Counted from the stretch's first letter, positions 7,332 through 14,183 are shown. The stretch is 20,363 bases of DNA from an uncultured Bacteroidota bacterium (GCA_937920105.1 CALETH010000050.1:1-20363), one strand, 5' to 3'. Numbers and translations: made by a program. The notes: generated by a model not told the origin, from the sequence alone.

Positions 7332-8339
7332 TTGGATATACACACACACATAGAAAGCCAAGAAGATAATCAAACTTCTATAGACATTATTGCAATTCTA
7401 CAATCCTTATGGAAAAAGAAAAAATTTATAGGAATTGTTGTTGCAAGTGCAACAGTGTTATCTATAGGTATTAGTTTAATTCTTCCTCAATCATTTAAAT
7501 CTACTGCAATATTATTACCAGAATCAGAAAAAAGTAAATTGGGAAGTTTGGGTGGACTTTCCGATTTGGCGGCACTTGCCGGCGTAAATGTTGGTGGTGG
7601 AGATGGCTCTCTCACAAAATTATATCCTACCATTATCAAAAGTGAAGTAATTTTATCAAGTGTAATTTATAAACACTATCAAACAAAAGAATTTTCGCAG
7701 CCGGTAAATTTAATTCAATATTGGGAAATAAAAGATAAAACACCCGAATTGGAATATGAAACTGCTTTAAAAAGTTTGAAAGAACAATTAGAAGTATCTG
7801 CTGATAATAAAACTCAAGTAACAACTCTTGCTATAGAAACACCAGAGCCGCAACTTTCTTCAGATATTATTAATACGGTGATAGATGAATTAGATAAATA
7901 TATTCGTACGAAACGTACTACCAATGCAGGAAATCAAAGAAAATTTATTGAAGGACGTTTAGAAGAAGTAAAATCTGATTTAACAAAATCAGAAAATAAT
8001 TTAAAAGAGTTTCGTGAAAAAAATAGAATAGTTATTGGTTCTCCACAATTACTATTAGAGCAAGAGCGATTATTGCGTGAAGCACAGATGAATGCGGCAA
8101 TTTATACCGAACTAAAAAAACAATTTGAAATTGCAAAAATTGAAGAAGTCAAAAATATTCCTGTAATTAACGTAATGGATGCTGCACGTCCTGCAGCAAA
8201 AAAAGAAAAACCAAAACGTGGTATCATTGTACTATCAACGTTTTTTATAAGTTTTATTATTGTATGTGGATATATTTTTGTGAAGGAACAATATCAAAAA
8301 CTGATAGTGGAATTTATAAATAAGTTTCGTAAAGCGTAA
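7332..8339 (+). CDS. wzz: Wzz-type polysaccharide chain-length determinant
   Basis: A 335-residue inner-membrane protein with the classic Wzz layout: a short cytoplasmic N-terminus, a first membrane segment at about residues 32-50, a large periplasmic part with a charged helical stretch likely to form a coiled coil (about 203-232), and a second membrane segment at about 297-316 preceded by a proline-containing motif (P287 to P294). It has no C-terminal kinase domain, so it is of the O-antigen Wzz/short PCP type. Proteins of this family set the modal length of the polymer made by Wzy. The start is uncommon: TTG 7332 is the only plausible initiator between the upstream in-frame stop and the Wzz domain. 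A (CA)5 run at 7341-7350 lies just inside the start. Confidence 0.87.
   Translation: MDIHTHIESQEDNQTSIDIIAILQSLWKKKKFIGIVVASATVLSIGISLILPQSFKSTAILLPESEKSKLGSLGGLSDLAALAGVNVGGGDGSLTKLYPTIIKSEVILSSVIYKHYQTKEFSQPVNLIQYWEIKDKTPELEYETALKSLKEQLEVSADNKTQVTTLAIETPEPQLSSDIINTVIDELDKYIRTKRTTNAGNQRKFIEGRLEEVKSDLTKSENNLKEFREKNRIVIGSPQLLLEQERLLREAQMNAAIYTELKKQFEIAKIEEVKNIPVINVMDAARPAAKKEKPKRGIIVLSTFFISFIIVCGYIFVKEQYQKLIVEFINKFRKA
7341..7350 (+). repeat. Short (CA)5 dinucleotide run at the start of wzz
   Basis: Five CA units begin nine bases after the TTG start of wzz, encoding alternating His and Thr. Slippage here would shift the frame at codon 4-6. The run is short, so this is only a possible variation site. 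Confidence 0.5.
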
Positions 8340-8387
8340 ATATCGGATTTCGGTGTTATTTCGAAACTTCGGTTTTTTTAAAAGACA

Positions 8388-8678
8388 ATGGGTAACGAAA
8401 CACAAAAAAATACACCGTTAGAAAATCTTTTTTGGGATTACAATTTTTCTGAAAAAGAATTACAGGATATTTTAAGTGGAAAAAAAGAACGAGTCGCTCA
8501 TCTTGATAAAAAGGGATTATATGTTAGAATGCTTACATCATTAGATTGGTATTCAATTCTCGGTTGTGTTGGTAAAGAATGTATTCCTGAATTATTATCT
8601 AATGATGTGTTGAATAAAATTCATTCAAAAAATCTTCAAAAAAAATATGGTATTCTCAAAAGAATATTATCTCAATGA
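8388..8678 (+). CDS. Small hypothetical protein with LFWD motif
   Basis: A 96-residue soluble protein that I cannot assign firmly. It has an aromatic LFWDYNF motif at residues 14-20, a polar middle, and a C-terminal half (about 42-96) predicted helical, with SLDWYSILG at 51-59 and a basic end. It resembles, from memory only, small conserved proteins of FCB-group genomes that begin with an LFWD-type motif (DUF6922-like). No partner toxin or nucleotidyltransferase is next to it, so a toxin-antitoxin role is not supported. It lies between wzz and the GIY-YIG cassette, in the part of the locus that accumulates small accessory genes. ATG 8388 has no clear ribosome binding site. Confidence 0.55.
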   Translation: MGNETQKNTPLENLFWDYNFSEKELQDILSGKKERVAHLDKKGLYVRMLTSLDWYSILGCVGKECIPELLSNDVLNKIHSKNLQKKYGILKRILSQ

Positions 8679-8689
8679 AATAACAGTTA

Positions 8690-8717
8690 CGTCATGCTGA
8701 CGAATGTCAGCATCTTT
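8690..8717 (+). repeat. Left 28-nt palindromic terminal repeat of the GIY-YIG cassette
   Basis: Contains a perfect stem ATGCTGAC (8694-8701) / GTCAGCAT (8706-8713) with loop GAAT. The whole 28 nt recurs as an exact inverted copy at 9037-9064, on the other side of the GIY-YIG gene. A diverged relative in the same orientation as this copy lies at 9077-9105. Confidence 0.85.
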
Positions 8718-8728
8718 GGATAAGATGC
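8710..8728 (+). promoter_or_regulatory. Hairpin just upstream of the GIY-YIG start codon
   Basis: GCATCTT (8710-8716) pairs perfectly with AAGATGC (8722-8728), ending four bases before ATG 8733 and covering the region where a ribosome binding site would lie. It uses part of the right arm of the larger stem at 8694-8713, so the two folds exclude each other. A role in limiting translation is an inference. Confidence 0.4.
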
Positions 8729-8732
8729 AATA

Positions 8733-9017
8733 ATGAAGAAGGCATGTGTTTATATTCTTTCTAATTTTAAAAGAAACGTTTTTTACATTGGTGTAACGAG
8801 TAATTTGGAAAAACGACTTCAAGAACATCGTAACAATCATGGCTCATTATTTACCGCGAAATATAAAGTACATTATTTGATGTATTTTGAAGAATATCAA
8901 TCTATTCAGTTAGCCATCGAACGAGAGAAAAAAATAAAAAATTGGCATAGGCAGTGGAAAATAAATCTTATCAAATCAATAAATCCGGAAATGAAAGATT
9001 TAAGTGAATGGCAATAA
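8733..9017 (+). CDS. GIY-YIG nuclease superfamily protein
   Basis: A 94-residue single-domain protein of the small, stand-alone GIY-YIG type (YhbQ/UvrC N-terminal-like). The paired motifs are VYI at residues 6-8 and YIG at 18-20, with the conserved arginine R28, H32 and a glutamate in the REKKIK helix (about E65) in the expected order. The length is normal for these proteins, whose role is mostly unknown; related domains cut DNA in repair enzymes and homing endonucleases. No ribosome binding site is clear, and a hairpin ends four bases before ATG 8733. The gene has no evident link to polysaccharide synthesis and sits inside exact inverted repeats, suggesting an inserted or mobile unit. Confidence 0.85.
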   Translation: MKKACVYILSNFKRNVFYIGVTSNLEKRLQEHRNNHGSLFTAKYKVHYLMYFEEYQSIQLAIEREKKIKNWHRQWKINLIKSINPEMKDLSEWQ

Positions 9018-9021
9018 TTTC

Positions 9022-9043
9022 CATCTTTGTAAAAAGAAAGATG
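9022..9043 (+). repeat. Inner hairpin on the right side of the GIY-YIG cassette
   Basis: CATCTTT (9022-9028) pairs with AAAGATG (9037-9043), the latter being the inner end of the right 28-nt repeat. It mirrors the hairpin on the left side at 8710-8728. It could also act as a weak transcription stop, but no T-run follows. Confidence 0.5.
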
Positions 9044-9064
9044 CTGACATTCGTCAGCATGACG
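9037..9064 (-). repeat. Right 28-nt palindromic terminal repeat of the GIY-YIG cassette
   Basis: Exact inverted copy of 8690-8717. Its stem is ATGCTGAC (9041-9048) / GTCAGCAT (9053-9060) with loop ATTC. Confidence 0.85.
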
Positions 9065-9076
9065 GTGAGAGGCATT

Positions 9077-9105
9077 CGTCACGCTGAACTTGTTTCAGCG
9101 TCTTT
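9077..9105 (+). repeat. Third, diverged member of the same palindromic repeat family
   Basis: Stem ACGCTGAA (9081-9088) / TTCAGCGT (9094-9101) with loop CTTGT. It begins with CGTCA and ends with CTTT like the 28-nt repeats, but the interior differs. It lies 12 bases outside the right repeat and ends 28 bases before gmd, whose promoter region it may affect. Confidence 0.7.
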
Positions 9106-9133
9106 ATTTCGGTAAATAAAAAATGATATAAAA

Positions 9134-10171
9134 ATGAAAAAAACACTCATCACGGGAATTACAGGACAAGACGGTTCATATCTTGCAGAATTATTAATAG
9201 AAAAGGGCTACGAAGTTCACGGAATTATTCGACGAAGTAGTTCATTTAATACTTCTCGTATAGACCATTTATATAATAATCCAGAAATTTCTGGGAAAAG
9301 ATTCTTTCTTCATTATGGTGATGTTACTGATACAAGTAATCTCAATCGTTTATTGGAAAAAATTCAACCAGTAGAAATTTATAATCTTGCAGCACAAAGT
9401 CACGTAAAAGTTTCATTTGAGGTTCCCGAATATACAGCAGAAGTTGATGCTATTGGAACACTTCGTTTTTTAGATGCTATTCGTGAAACTGGATTAAAAA
9501 CAAAATTTTATCAGGCCTCCACAAGTGAATTATATGGAAAAGTGCAAGCAATTCCACAAGATGAAAAAACACCATTCTATCCACGCAGTCCGTATGGAGT
9601 AGCAAAAATTTACGGATACTGGATAATTGTGAATTATCGTGAGGCGTATAATCTTTTTGCCTGTAATGGAATTTTATTTAATCACGAATCACCCCGTCGT
9701 GGAGAAACATTTGTAACACGAAAAATTACTATTGCTGCTGCTCGCATTAAATTAAATCTACAAGAAAAATTATCAGTTGGAAATTTACATGCAAAACGAG
9801 ATTGGGGATATGCTCCCGAATATGTAGAAGGCATGTGGAGAATGTTGCAGCAAGAAATTCCAGAAGATTTTGTATTAGCAACCGGTGAAACACACACGGT
9901 AAAAGAATTTATAGAAGTTGCTTTTAAAGAATTGGATATGGAAATAGAGTGGAAGGGAAATAATGCTGATGAAAAAGGGATTTTGAAAAAAACAGGAAAA
10001 GTAGTTGTAGAAGTTGACTCAAAATATTATCGTCCAACAGAAGTAGATTTACTCATTGGAAATCCAGCAAAAGCAAAACAAAAACTTGGCTGGGAAGCAA
10101 AGACAACATTTCAAGAATTGGCAAAGTTGATGGTAAAAGCGGATTATGATAAATTGGTTCGTCGTTCATAG
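9134..10171 (+). CDS. gmd: GDP-mannose 4,6-dehydratase
   Basis: A 345-residue NADP-dependent enzyme turning GDP-mannose into GDP-4-keto-6-deoxymannose, the first step to GDP-L-fucose. The dinucleotide motif GITGQDG is at residues 8-14, with RRSSSFNTSRIDHLY (33-47), ASTSELYG (128-135), the catalytic YGVAK (Y154, K158) and HESPRRGETFVTRKI (184-198), all typical of Gmd. Length is normal. The extreme C-terminus (LVRRS) is encoded within an inverted repeat shared with the far side of the four-helix-bundle gene, so its last few codons may derive from an insertion. Its partner fcl lies one gene downstream. Confidence 0.96.
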   Translation: MKKTLITGITGQDGSYLAELLIEKGYEVHGIIRRSSSFNTSRIDHLYNNPEISGKRFFLHYGDVTDTSNLNRLLEKIQPVEIYNLAAQSHVKVSFEVPEYTAEVDAIGTLRFLDAIRETGLKTKFYQASTSELYGKVQAIPQDEKTPFYPRSPYGVAKIYGYWIIVNYREAYNLFACNGILFNHESPRRGETFVTRKITIAAARIKLNLQEKLSVGNLHAKRDWGYAPEYVEGMWRMLQQEIPEDFVLATGETHTVKEFIEVAFKELDMEIEWKGNNADEKGILKKTGKVVVEVDSKYYRPTEVDLLIGNPAKAKQKLGWEAKTTFQELAKLMVKADYDKLVRRS

Positions 10172-10188
10172 TTTCTTGTTCTTTGTTG
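10157..10188 (+). repeat. Left inverted-repeat region of the four-helix-bundle cassette
   Basis: Contains TTCGTCGTT (10158-10166) and TTCTTTGT (10179-10186). Both recur in reverse complement and in mirrored order on the far side of the gene (AACGACGAA at 10607-10615, ACAAAGAA at 10594-10601), with different spacing. The repeat runs into the last codons of gmd. Confidence 0.5.
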
Positions 10189-10202
10189 AAAAAAAATAGA
10201 GT

Positions 10203-10580
10203 ATGAAAATTACAAAATTTGAAGATATAGAATCATGGAAAGAAGCAAGAATTTTAGTGAATGAAATTTATAGTTTTACACAAAACGGAAAAATATCAAA
10301 AAATTTTGGTTTGCGGGACCAAGTGCAACGAGCAGCAGTTTCTATAATGTCAAACATTGCCGAAGGTTTTGATTCAGGAACTAACAAATCATTTGTTGTA
10401 TTTTTAAATTACGCATATCGTTTTGTTTCTGAAGTGCAATCGTTATTGTATGTGATGCTCGACGCTCAGTATATTGTACAAGAAAAATTTGAGAAATTAT
10501 ATAATCGTACCGGAAAAATCAAAAATTTAATTGGCGGATTTATCCAATATCTCAAAAAAAATAATAAACCAAATTCATAA
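10203..10580 (+). CDS. Four-helix-bundle protein (S23 / 23S intervening-sequence type)
   Basis: A 125-residue all-helical protein of the four-helix-bundle family first known from 23S rRNA intervening sequences. The hallmark is GLRDQVQRAAVSIMSNIAEG at residues 36-55, preceded by a SWKEAR start (11-16) and followed by helices holding FLNYAYRFVSEVQSLLY (67-83). The molecular function is not established. Relatives include the Avd accessory proteins of diversity-generating retroelements, but no reverse transcriptase is nearby. The gene separates gmd from fcl with short gaps of 31 and 38 bases and is flanked by degenerate inverted repeats, suggesting insertion into a previously continuous GDP-fucose operon. 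The last residues are lysine- and asparagine-rich. Confidence 0.88.
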   Translation: MKITKFEDIESWKEARILVNEIYSFTQNGKISKNFGLRDQVQRAAVSIMSNIAEGFDSGTNKSFVVFLNYAYRFVSEVQSLLYVMLDAQYIVQEKFEKLYNRTGKIKNLIGGFIQYLKKNNKPNS

Positions 10581-10590
10581 CAAAAAACCA

Positions 10591-10637
10591 CAAACAAAGA
10601 ATCATAAACGACGAAACAATGAACAACGAACTACGAA
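10591..10637 (+). repeat. Right repeat region of the four-helix-bundle cassette (ACGAA-rich)
   Basis: Low-complexity run of ACGAA-type units with ACAAAGAA (10594-10601) and AACGACGAA (10607-10615), the inverted partners of sequences at the end of gmd. It covers the fcl start and supplies the non-conserved residues 2-6 of Fcl. Confidence 0.5.
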
Positions 10638-11551
10638 CTAAAATATATATCGCCGGTCATCGTGGACTTGTTGGTTCTGCAATTGTAAGAAATTTGCAAG
10701 CACAGGGCTTTACTAATATTGTTGTTCGTACAAAAAATGAGTTAAATTTAACAGACCAAAATGCCGTAAAAGATTTTTTTGAAAAAGAAAAACCCGAATA
10801 CGTGTTTCTTGCTGCAGCAAAAGTCGGTGGAATTTATGCTAACAATACCTATCCAGCAGAATTTATTTATGAAAATTTACAAATACAAAATAATGTTATT
10901 CATAATGCCTATGTCTATGGTGTAAAAAAATTATGTTTTTTGGGAAGTTCTTGCATTTATCCAAAACTGGCACCACAGCCGATGAAAGAAGAATATTTAT
11001 TAGATGGAAAACTTGAATCAACAAATGAGTGGTACGCGATTGCAAAAATCGCCGGAATAAAAATGTGTCAAGCATATAATAAACAGTACGGTACTAATTT
11101 TGTTTCGGTAATGCCAACAAATTTATATGGACCCAATGATAATTTTGATTTACAAAATTCTCATGTATTACCAGCACTGGTTAGGAAATTTATAGAATCA
11201 AAAAAAAATGGAGAAAAATCTGTAACAGTATGGGGAACAGGAACTCCACGAAGGGAATTTTTGTATGTTGACGATATGGCAGACGCATCCGTTTTTTTAA
11301 TGCAACATTATAATAATGCTGAAATTATAAATATTGGTGTTGGTGAAGATATTTCTATTAAAGAATTAGCATTATTAATTAAACATGTTGTTGGGTTTTT
11401 AGGTACAATAGAATTTGATACTACAAAACCTGATGGAGCTCCAAGAAAATTATTAGATGTAAATAAAATTCATTCATTAGGTTGGAAAGCAAAAGTTGGT
11501 TTGAAAGAAGGAATTGAAAAAACGGTGGAGTGGTATAAACATACGACATGA
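10619..11551 (+). CDS. fcl: GDP-L-fucose synthase
   Basis: A 310-residue bifunctional epimerase-reductase converting GDP-4-keto-6-deoxymannose to GDP-L-fucose with NADPH. The signature GHRGLVGSAI is at residues 13-22, followed by AAAKVGGIYANN (65-76), the SSCIYP motif (110-115) and the catalytic YAIAK (Y139, K143); PTNLYGPNDNFD follows at about 166-177. Length is normal. The first seven residues (MNNELRT) are encoded in ACGAA-rich repeat sequence, consistent with an insertion just upstream. Its stop overlaps the next start as ATGA at 11548-11551. Together with gmd it completes GDP-fucose synthesis from GDP-mannose. Confidence 0.95.
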   Translation: MNNELRTKIYIAGHRGLVGSAIVRNLQAQGFTNIVVRTKNELNLTDQNAVKDFFEKEKPEYVFLAAAKVGGIYANNTYPAEFIYENLQIQNNVIHNAYVYGVKKLCFLGSSCIYPKLAPQPMKEEYLLDGKLESTNEWYAIAKIAGIKMCQAYNKQYGTNFVSVMPTNLYGPNDNFDLQNSHVLPALVRKFIESKKNGEKSVTVWGTGTPRREFLYVDDMADASVFLMQHYNNAEIINIGVGEDISIKELALLIKHVVGFLGTIEFDTTKPDGAPRKLLDVNKIHSLGWKAKVGLKEGIEKTVEWYKHTT

Positions 11552-12660
11552 AAAAAGTATCTGTTATTTTTGGGACGCGACCAGAAGCAATAAAGTTAGC
11601 CCCTATTATTTTAGAGTTAAAAAAACATTCTCAATATGAAGTAAATGTTTGTGTAACTGCTCAGCATCGGCAAATGTTAGACCAAGTATTAGAAGTATTT
11701 GGAATTACTCCTGATGTTGATTGCAATATCATGAAGCCGAATCAAACACTTGCTGAATTAACAGCAAATGCTCTTGTTTCAGTTGATACTTATTTAAAAA
11801 AATACCAACCCGGCTTAGTTATAGTCCAAGGAGATACTACTACAGTGTTTGCAGCTTCAGTATCTGCTTTTTATCATAAAGTACCAGTTGCTCATGTTGA
11901 AGCAGGCTTGAGGACATGGAATAAATATTCACCATTTCCTGAAGAAATAAATAGAGTCTTAACAACAAAAATAGCAGATATACATTTTGCTCCAACGCAA
12001 CTATCAAAAGAAAATTTGCTCAAAGAAGGAATTGAAGAAAAGAAAATACATATAACAGGTAATACAGTTATTGATGCGTTGTTTATTGCTAAAGAAAAAG
12101 TATTAAAAGAAAAACCTTATATCCATGGATTAGACCAATCATTAATATACAAGGATAAGAGAAAGTTAGTTTTAATTACTGGTCACCGCCGCGAAAATTT
12201 TGGTGAAGGATTTAATAATATATGTACAGCAATTGCAGAATTAGCACAAAAATTTCAAGATGTAATTTTTGTGTATCCGGTTCATCTTAATCCAAATGTA
12301 AGAGAGCCAGTTTTTAAAATATTAGGAAATCATTCTAATATTTTTCTTATCGAACCACTTTCTTATTTACCTTTTGTTGCCATGATGATGAGAGCAACAC
12401 TAATTTTAACGGATTCTGGTGGAGTACAGGAAGAAGCACCAAGTTTAGGAAAACCTGTTTTAGTGATGCGTGAAAATACGGAAAGACCGGAAGCAATTCA
12501 TGCAGGGACGGTTAAACTTGTTGGAACTTCTACAGAAAAAATAATTTCAACAACATCAGCATTATTACTTGATTCCACTGAATATCAAAAAATGGCAAAT
12601 GCTGTTAATCCGTATGGTGATGGTAAATCGGCGGCAAGAATAGTTGAATTTTTACAATAA
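11548..12660 (+). CDS. wecB: UDP-N-acetylglucosamine 2-epimerase (non-hydrolysing)
   Basis: A 370-residue cytoplasmic enzyme interconverting UDP-GlcNAc and UDP-ManNAc. The start GTRPEAIKLAPI is at residues 9-20, QGDTTT at 94-99 (D96), HVEAGLRT at 116-123 (E118), PEE at 131-133 (E132), TGHRREN at 211-217 (H213) and DSGGVQEEAPSLGKPVLVMR near the UDP-binding C-terminal domain. These acidic and histidine residues line up within one position of those known in E. coli WecB. ATGA overlap with fcl indicates co-translation. No UDP-ManNAc dehydrogenase is in the window, so ManNAc itself or a product made by genes elsewhere would enter the polysaccharide. Confidence 0.95.
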   Translation: MKKVSVIFGTRPEAIKLAPIILELKKHSQYEVNVCVTAQHRQMLDQVLEVFGITPDVDCNIMKPNQTLAELTANALVSVDTYLKKYQPGLVIVQGDTTTVFAASVSAFYHKVPVAHVEAGLRTWNKYSPFPEEINRVLTTKIADIHFAPTQLSKENLLKEGIEEKKIHITGNTVIDALFIAKEKVLKEKPYIHGLDQSLIYKDKRKLVLITGHRRENFGEGFNNICTAIAELAQKFQDVIFVYPVHLNPNVREPVFKILGNHSNIFLIEPLSYLPFVAMMMRATLILTDSGGVQEEAPSLGKPVLVMRENTERPEAIHAGTVKLVGTSTEKIISTTSALLLDSTEYQKMANAVNPYGDGKSAARIVEFLQ

Positions 12661-12664
12661 CAAA

Positions 12665-14170
12665 ATGCAAAACAGTAATAACAGCAAGAAAAAATTATTA
12701 AAGAATACAATATTTAGTTCGGGAGGATATACTGTAACATCCATAATAATGTTTTTAACAATACCGTATCTAATAAAAAAATTGGGTACGGAAGTTTATG
12801 GAATTTATGTTCTATTAACGAGTATAGGTGGATATTACGGATTATTGGATTTAGGTCTTGGACAAGGCATTACCAAATTTATTGCAGAATATAATGAAAA
12901 AAATGAAACCCATAATATTATAAAAAGCATTAACGCTGCTCTTTTATTACAAATAGTTTTGGGGTTATCAATTTCAATTATATTAGTATTATTTTCTGAT
13001 GCTATATTGCATTTTCTCAATATTTCAAATGAATATTATCCTGTTGTAAAAAATAGTTTTTTTGTTTGTACAATAGGTTTTTTTTTTACGATGATATCCG
13101 GTACCTTCAATGCTATTATGGCAGGATTTCAACGTTATGATATTACCAGTAAGATAGATGTTATGATGAATATAGGAATTAATGTTTCTCTTGTTATAGT
13201 ATTAATGTTGGGAAAAGGATTATTTGAAATTGTTTGTGTTACTATAGGATATTCTTTTGTAGGATGTTGTGTATATTTTTTTTTTGTTACGAGGCAAATG
13301 CGAAACACACCCTGGATATTTATAGTAGACATTCAACAGTTTAAGTCTATATTTCAGTTTAGCGGTTTTTTATTTTTATCAAAATTAGCAGGGACTTTTA
13401 GTACTTATTTTGTTCGTTTTATAATATCTTCTTTTCTAAGTCCTGTGGCAGTTACCTATTATGTTGTACCAACAAGACTTATTAGTGCGATAGGGGGATT
13501 TTTAATGAGTGCATCGAATGCAGTTTTCCCTTACTCTAGTGCCATAAATGCTAAAAATAATAAAGAAGAGATTCATGAATTTTTTATTCGTGCAACCCAA
13601 ATTTTTCTTTCTTTTTCCTTTCCTCTTGCTTTATTTTTATTTGCCTTTTCAAGACAAATTCTTACAGTGTGGGTAGGAAAAGATTTTTCAGAAAATGCAT
13701 GGATGGTTTTAAGTATTTTATCATTTAGTTCAATGATTGGGTCTACAAGTGTTATACCGAATCTTATTATTATGGGTATGGGAAATTCACGATTAATAGG
13801 TTTATTTTCCATTATATCTATAATTTTATATATCATACTTTTTCCTATTTTTGTTAAACTATGGTCTGTTATAGGAATTGCATTTGCGATGTTAGTAGTT
13901 TCATTATCTCTTATTTCTTTCGTTCTGCATAAAACGACGACTTTTCTTGAATTAGATACTAAATATTATATAGAAAAAGTTTTTAAGATACATTCATTCC
14001 CTATTCTTTTTTCTATATGTTTATTCTTTTTTCAATATTTTGAATGCTTAAATATAGATAGTGTAATTTTAATATTATTTATAGGATTTATTTTATTATT
14101 ATCTTATTACATTTTTTTGGGATGGAAAAATATTTTTCCTCTAAAGTTAATTTTATCTAAATTCTATTAA
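12665..14170 (+). CDS. wzx: Wzx-type polysaccharide flippase
   Basis: A 501-residue, very hydrophobic protein with about 12-14 membrane helices, of the polysaccharide transporter branch of the MOP/MATE exporter superfamily. It would flip lipid-linked repeat units across the inner membrane. The N-terminus has the expected basic stretch before helix 1, followed by PYLIKKLGTEVYGIY, a common Wzx pattern, and a LLDLGLGQGITKF loop. The frame is open back to TTG 12644 inside wecB, but ATG 12665, five bases after the wecB stop, gives the better start. It contains two T10 runs (13078-13087 and 13276-13285), possible slippage sites. Wzx sequences diverge strongly, so the substrate cannot be read from sequence. 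Confidence 0.9.
   Translation: MQNSNNSKKKLLKNTIFSSGGYTVTSIIMFLTIPYLIKKLGTEVYGIYVLLTSIGGYYGLLDLGLGQGITKFIAEYNEKNETHNIIKSINAALLLQIVLGLSISIILVLFSDAILHFLNISNEYYPVVKNSFFVCTIGFFFTMISGTFNAIMAGFQRYDITSKIDVMMNIGINVSLVIVLMLGKGLFEIVCVTIGYSFVGCCVYFFFVTRQMRNTPWIFIVDIQQFKSIFQFSGFLFLSKLAGTFSTYFVRFIISSFLSPVAVTYYVVPTRLISAIGGFLMSASNAVFPYSSAINAKNNKEEIHEFFIRATQIFLSFSFPLALFLFAFSRQILTVWVGKDFSENAWMVLSILSFSSMIGSTSVIPNLIIMGMGNSRLIGLFSIISIILYIILFPIFVKLWSVIGIAFAMLVVSLSLISFVLHKTTTFLELDTKYYIEKVFKIHSFPILFSICLFFFQYFECLNIDSVILILFIGFILLLSYYIFLGWKNIFPLKLILSKFY
13078..13285 (+). repeat. Two T10 homopolymer runs inside wzx
   Basis: Runs of ten T at 13078-13087 and 13276-13285 encode phenylalanines in membrane helices. Gain or loss of one base would truncate the flippase. 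Such runs are also expected by chance in AT-rich, Phe-rich membrane genes. Confidence 0.6.
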
Positions 14171-14183
14171 TTTGTAAAAAATA

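Larger units (their letters stand above)
8690..9064 (+). mobile_element. Candidate small mobile cassette: GIY-YIG gene between perfect inverted repeats
   Basis: A 375-base unit in which one short GIY-YIG ORF is enclosed by exact 28-nt inverted repeats that are themselves palindromic. Each end also has an inner short hairpin made with the end of the repeat (8710-8728 on the left, 9022-9043 on the right), so the two ends mirror one another. No transposase and no obvious target-site duplication are seen. Movement is inferred from structure only; the palindromes could instead be ordinary dispersed repeats on either side of the gene. Confidence 0.4.
10157..10637 (+). mobile_element. Candidate IVS-like cassette carrying the four-helix-bundle gene
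   Basis: The four-helix-bundle gene is flanked by interrupted inverted repeats rich in ACGAA/TTCGT units, and it splits the gmd-fcl pair, which are commonly adjacent. Family knowledge: S23-type four-helix-bundle genes occur in intervening sequences inserted in 23S rRNA genes and bounded by inverted repeats. That this copy moved the same way is inference; the repeats are imperfect and low in complexity. Confidence 0.3.

Noticed and set aside
8348..8379. Intrinsic terminator after wzz
   Set aside because: A T7 run is present at 8373-8379, but the only stem found (TTTCG with CGAAA) is 5 bp, AT-rich and separated from the T-run by six bases.
8388..8678. Antitoxin-type gene
   Set aside because: There is no partner toxin or nucleotidyltransferase of the abortive-infection type next to it; the following gene is a GIY-YIG protein with its own flanking repeats.
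10203..10580. Diversity-generating retroelement suggested by an Avd-like four-helix-bundle gene
   Set aside because: No reverse transcriptase and no template/variable repeat pair with adenine-specific differences is seen in the window.
12644..12664. N-terminal extension of wzx from TTG 12644
   Set aside because: It would overlap the end of wecB without a ribosome binding site; ATG 12665 gives a normal short basic N-terminus.
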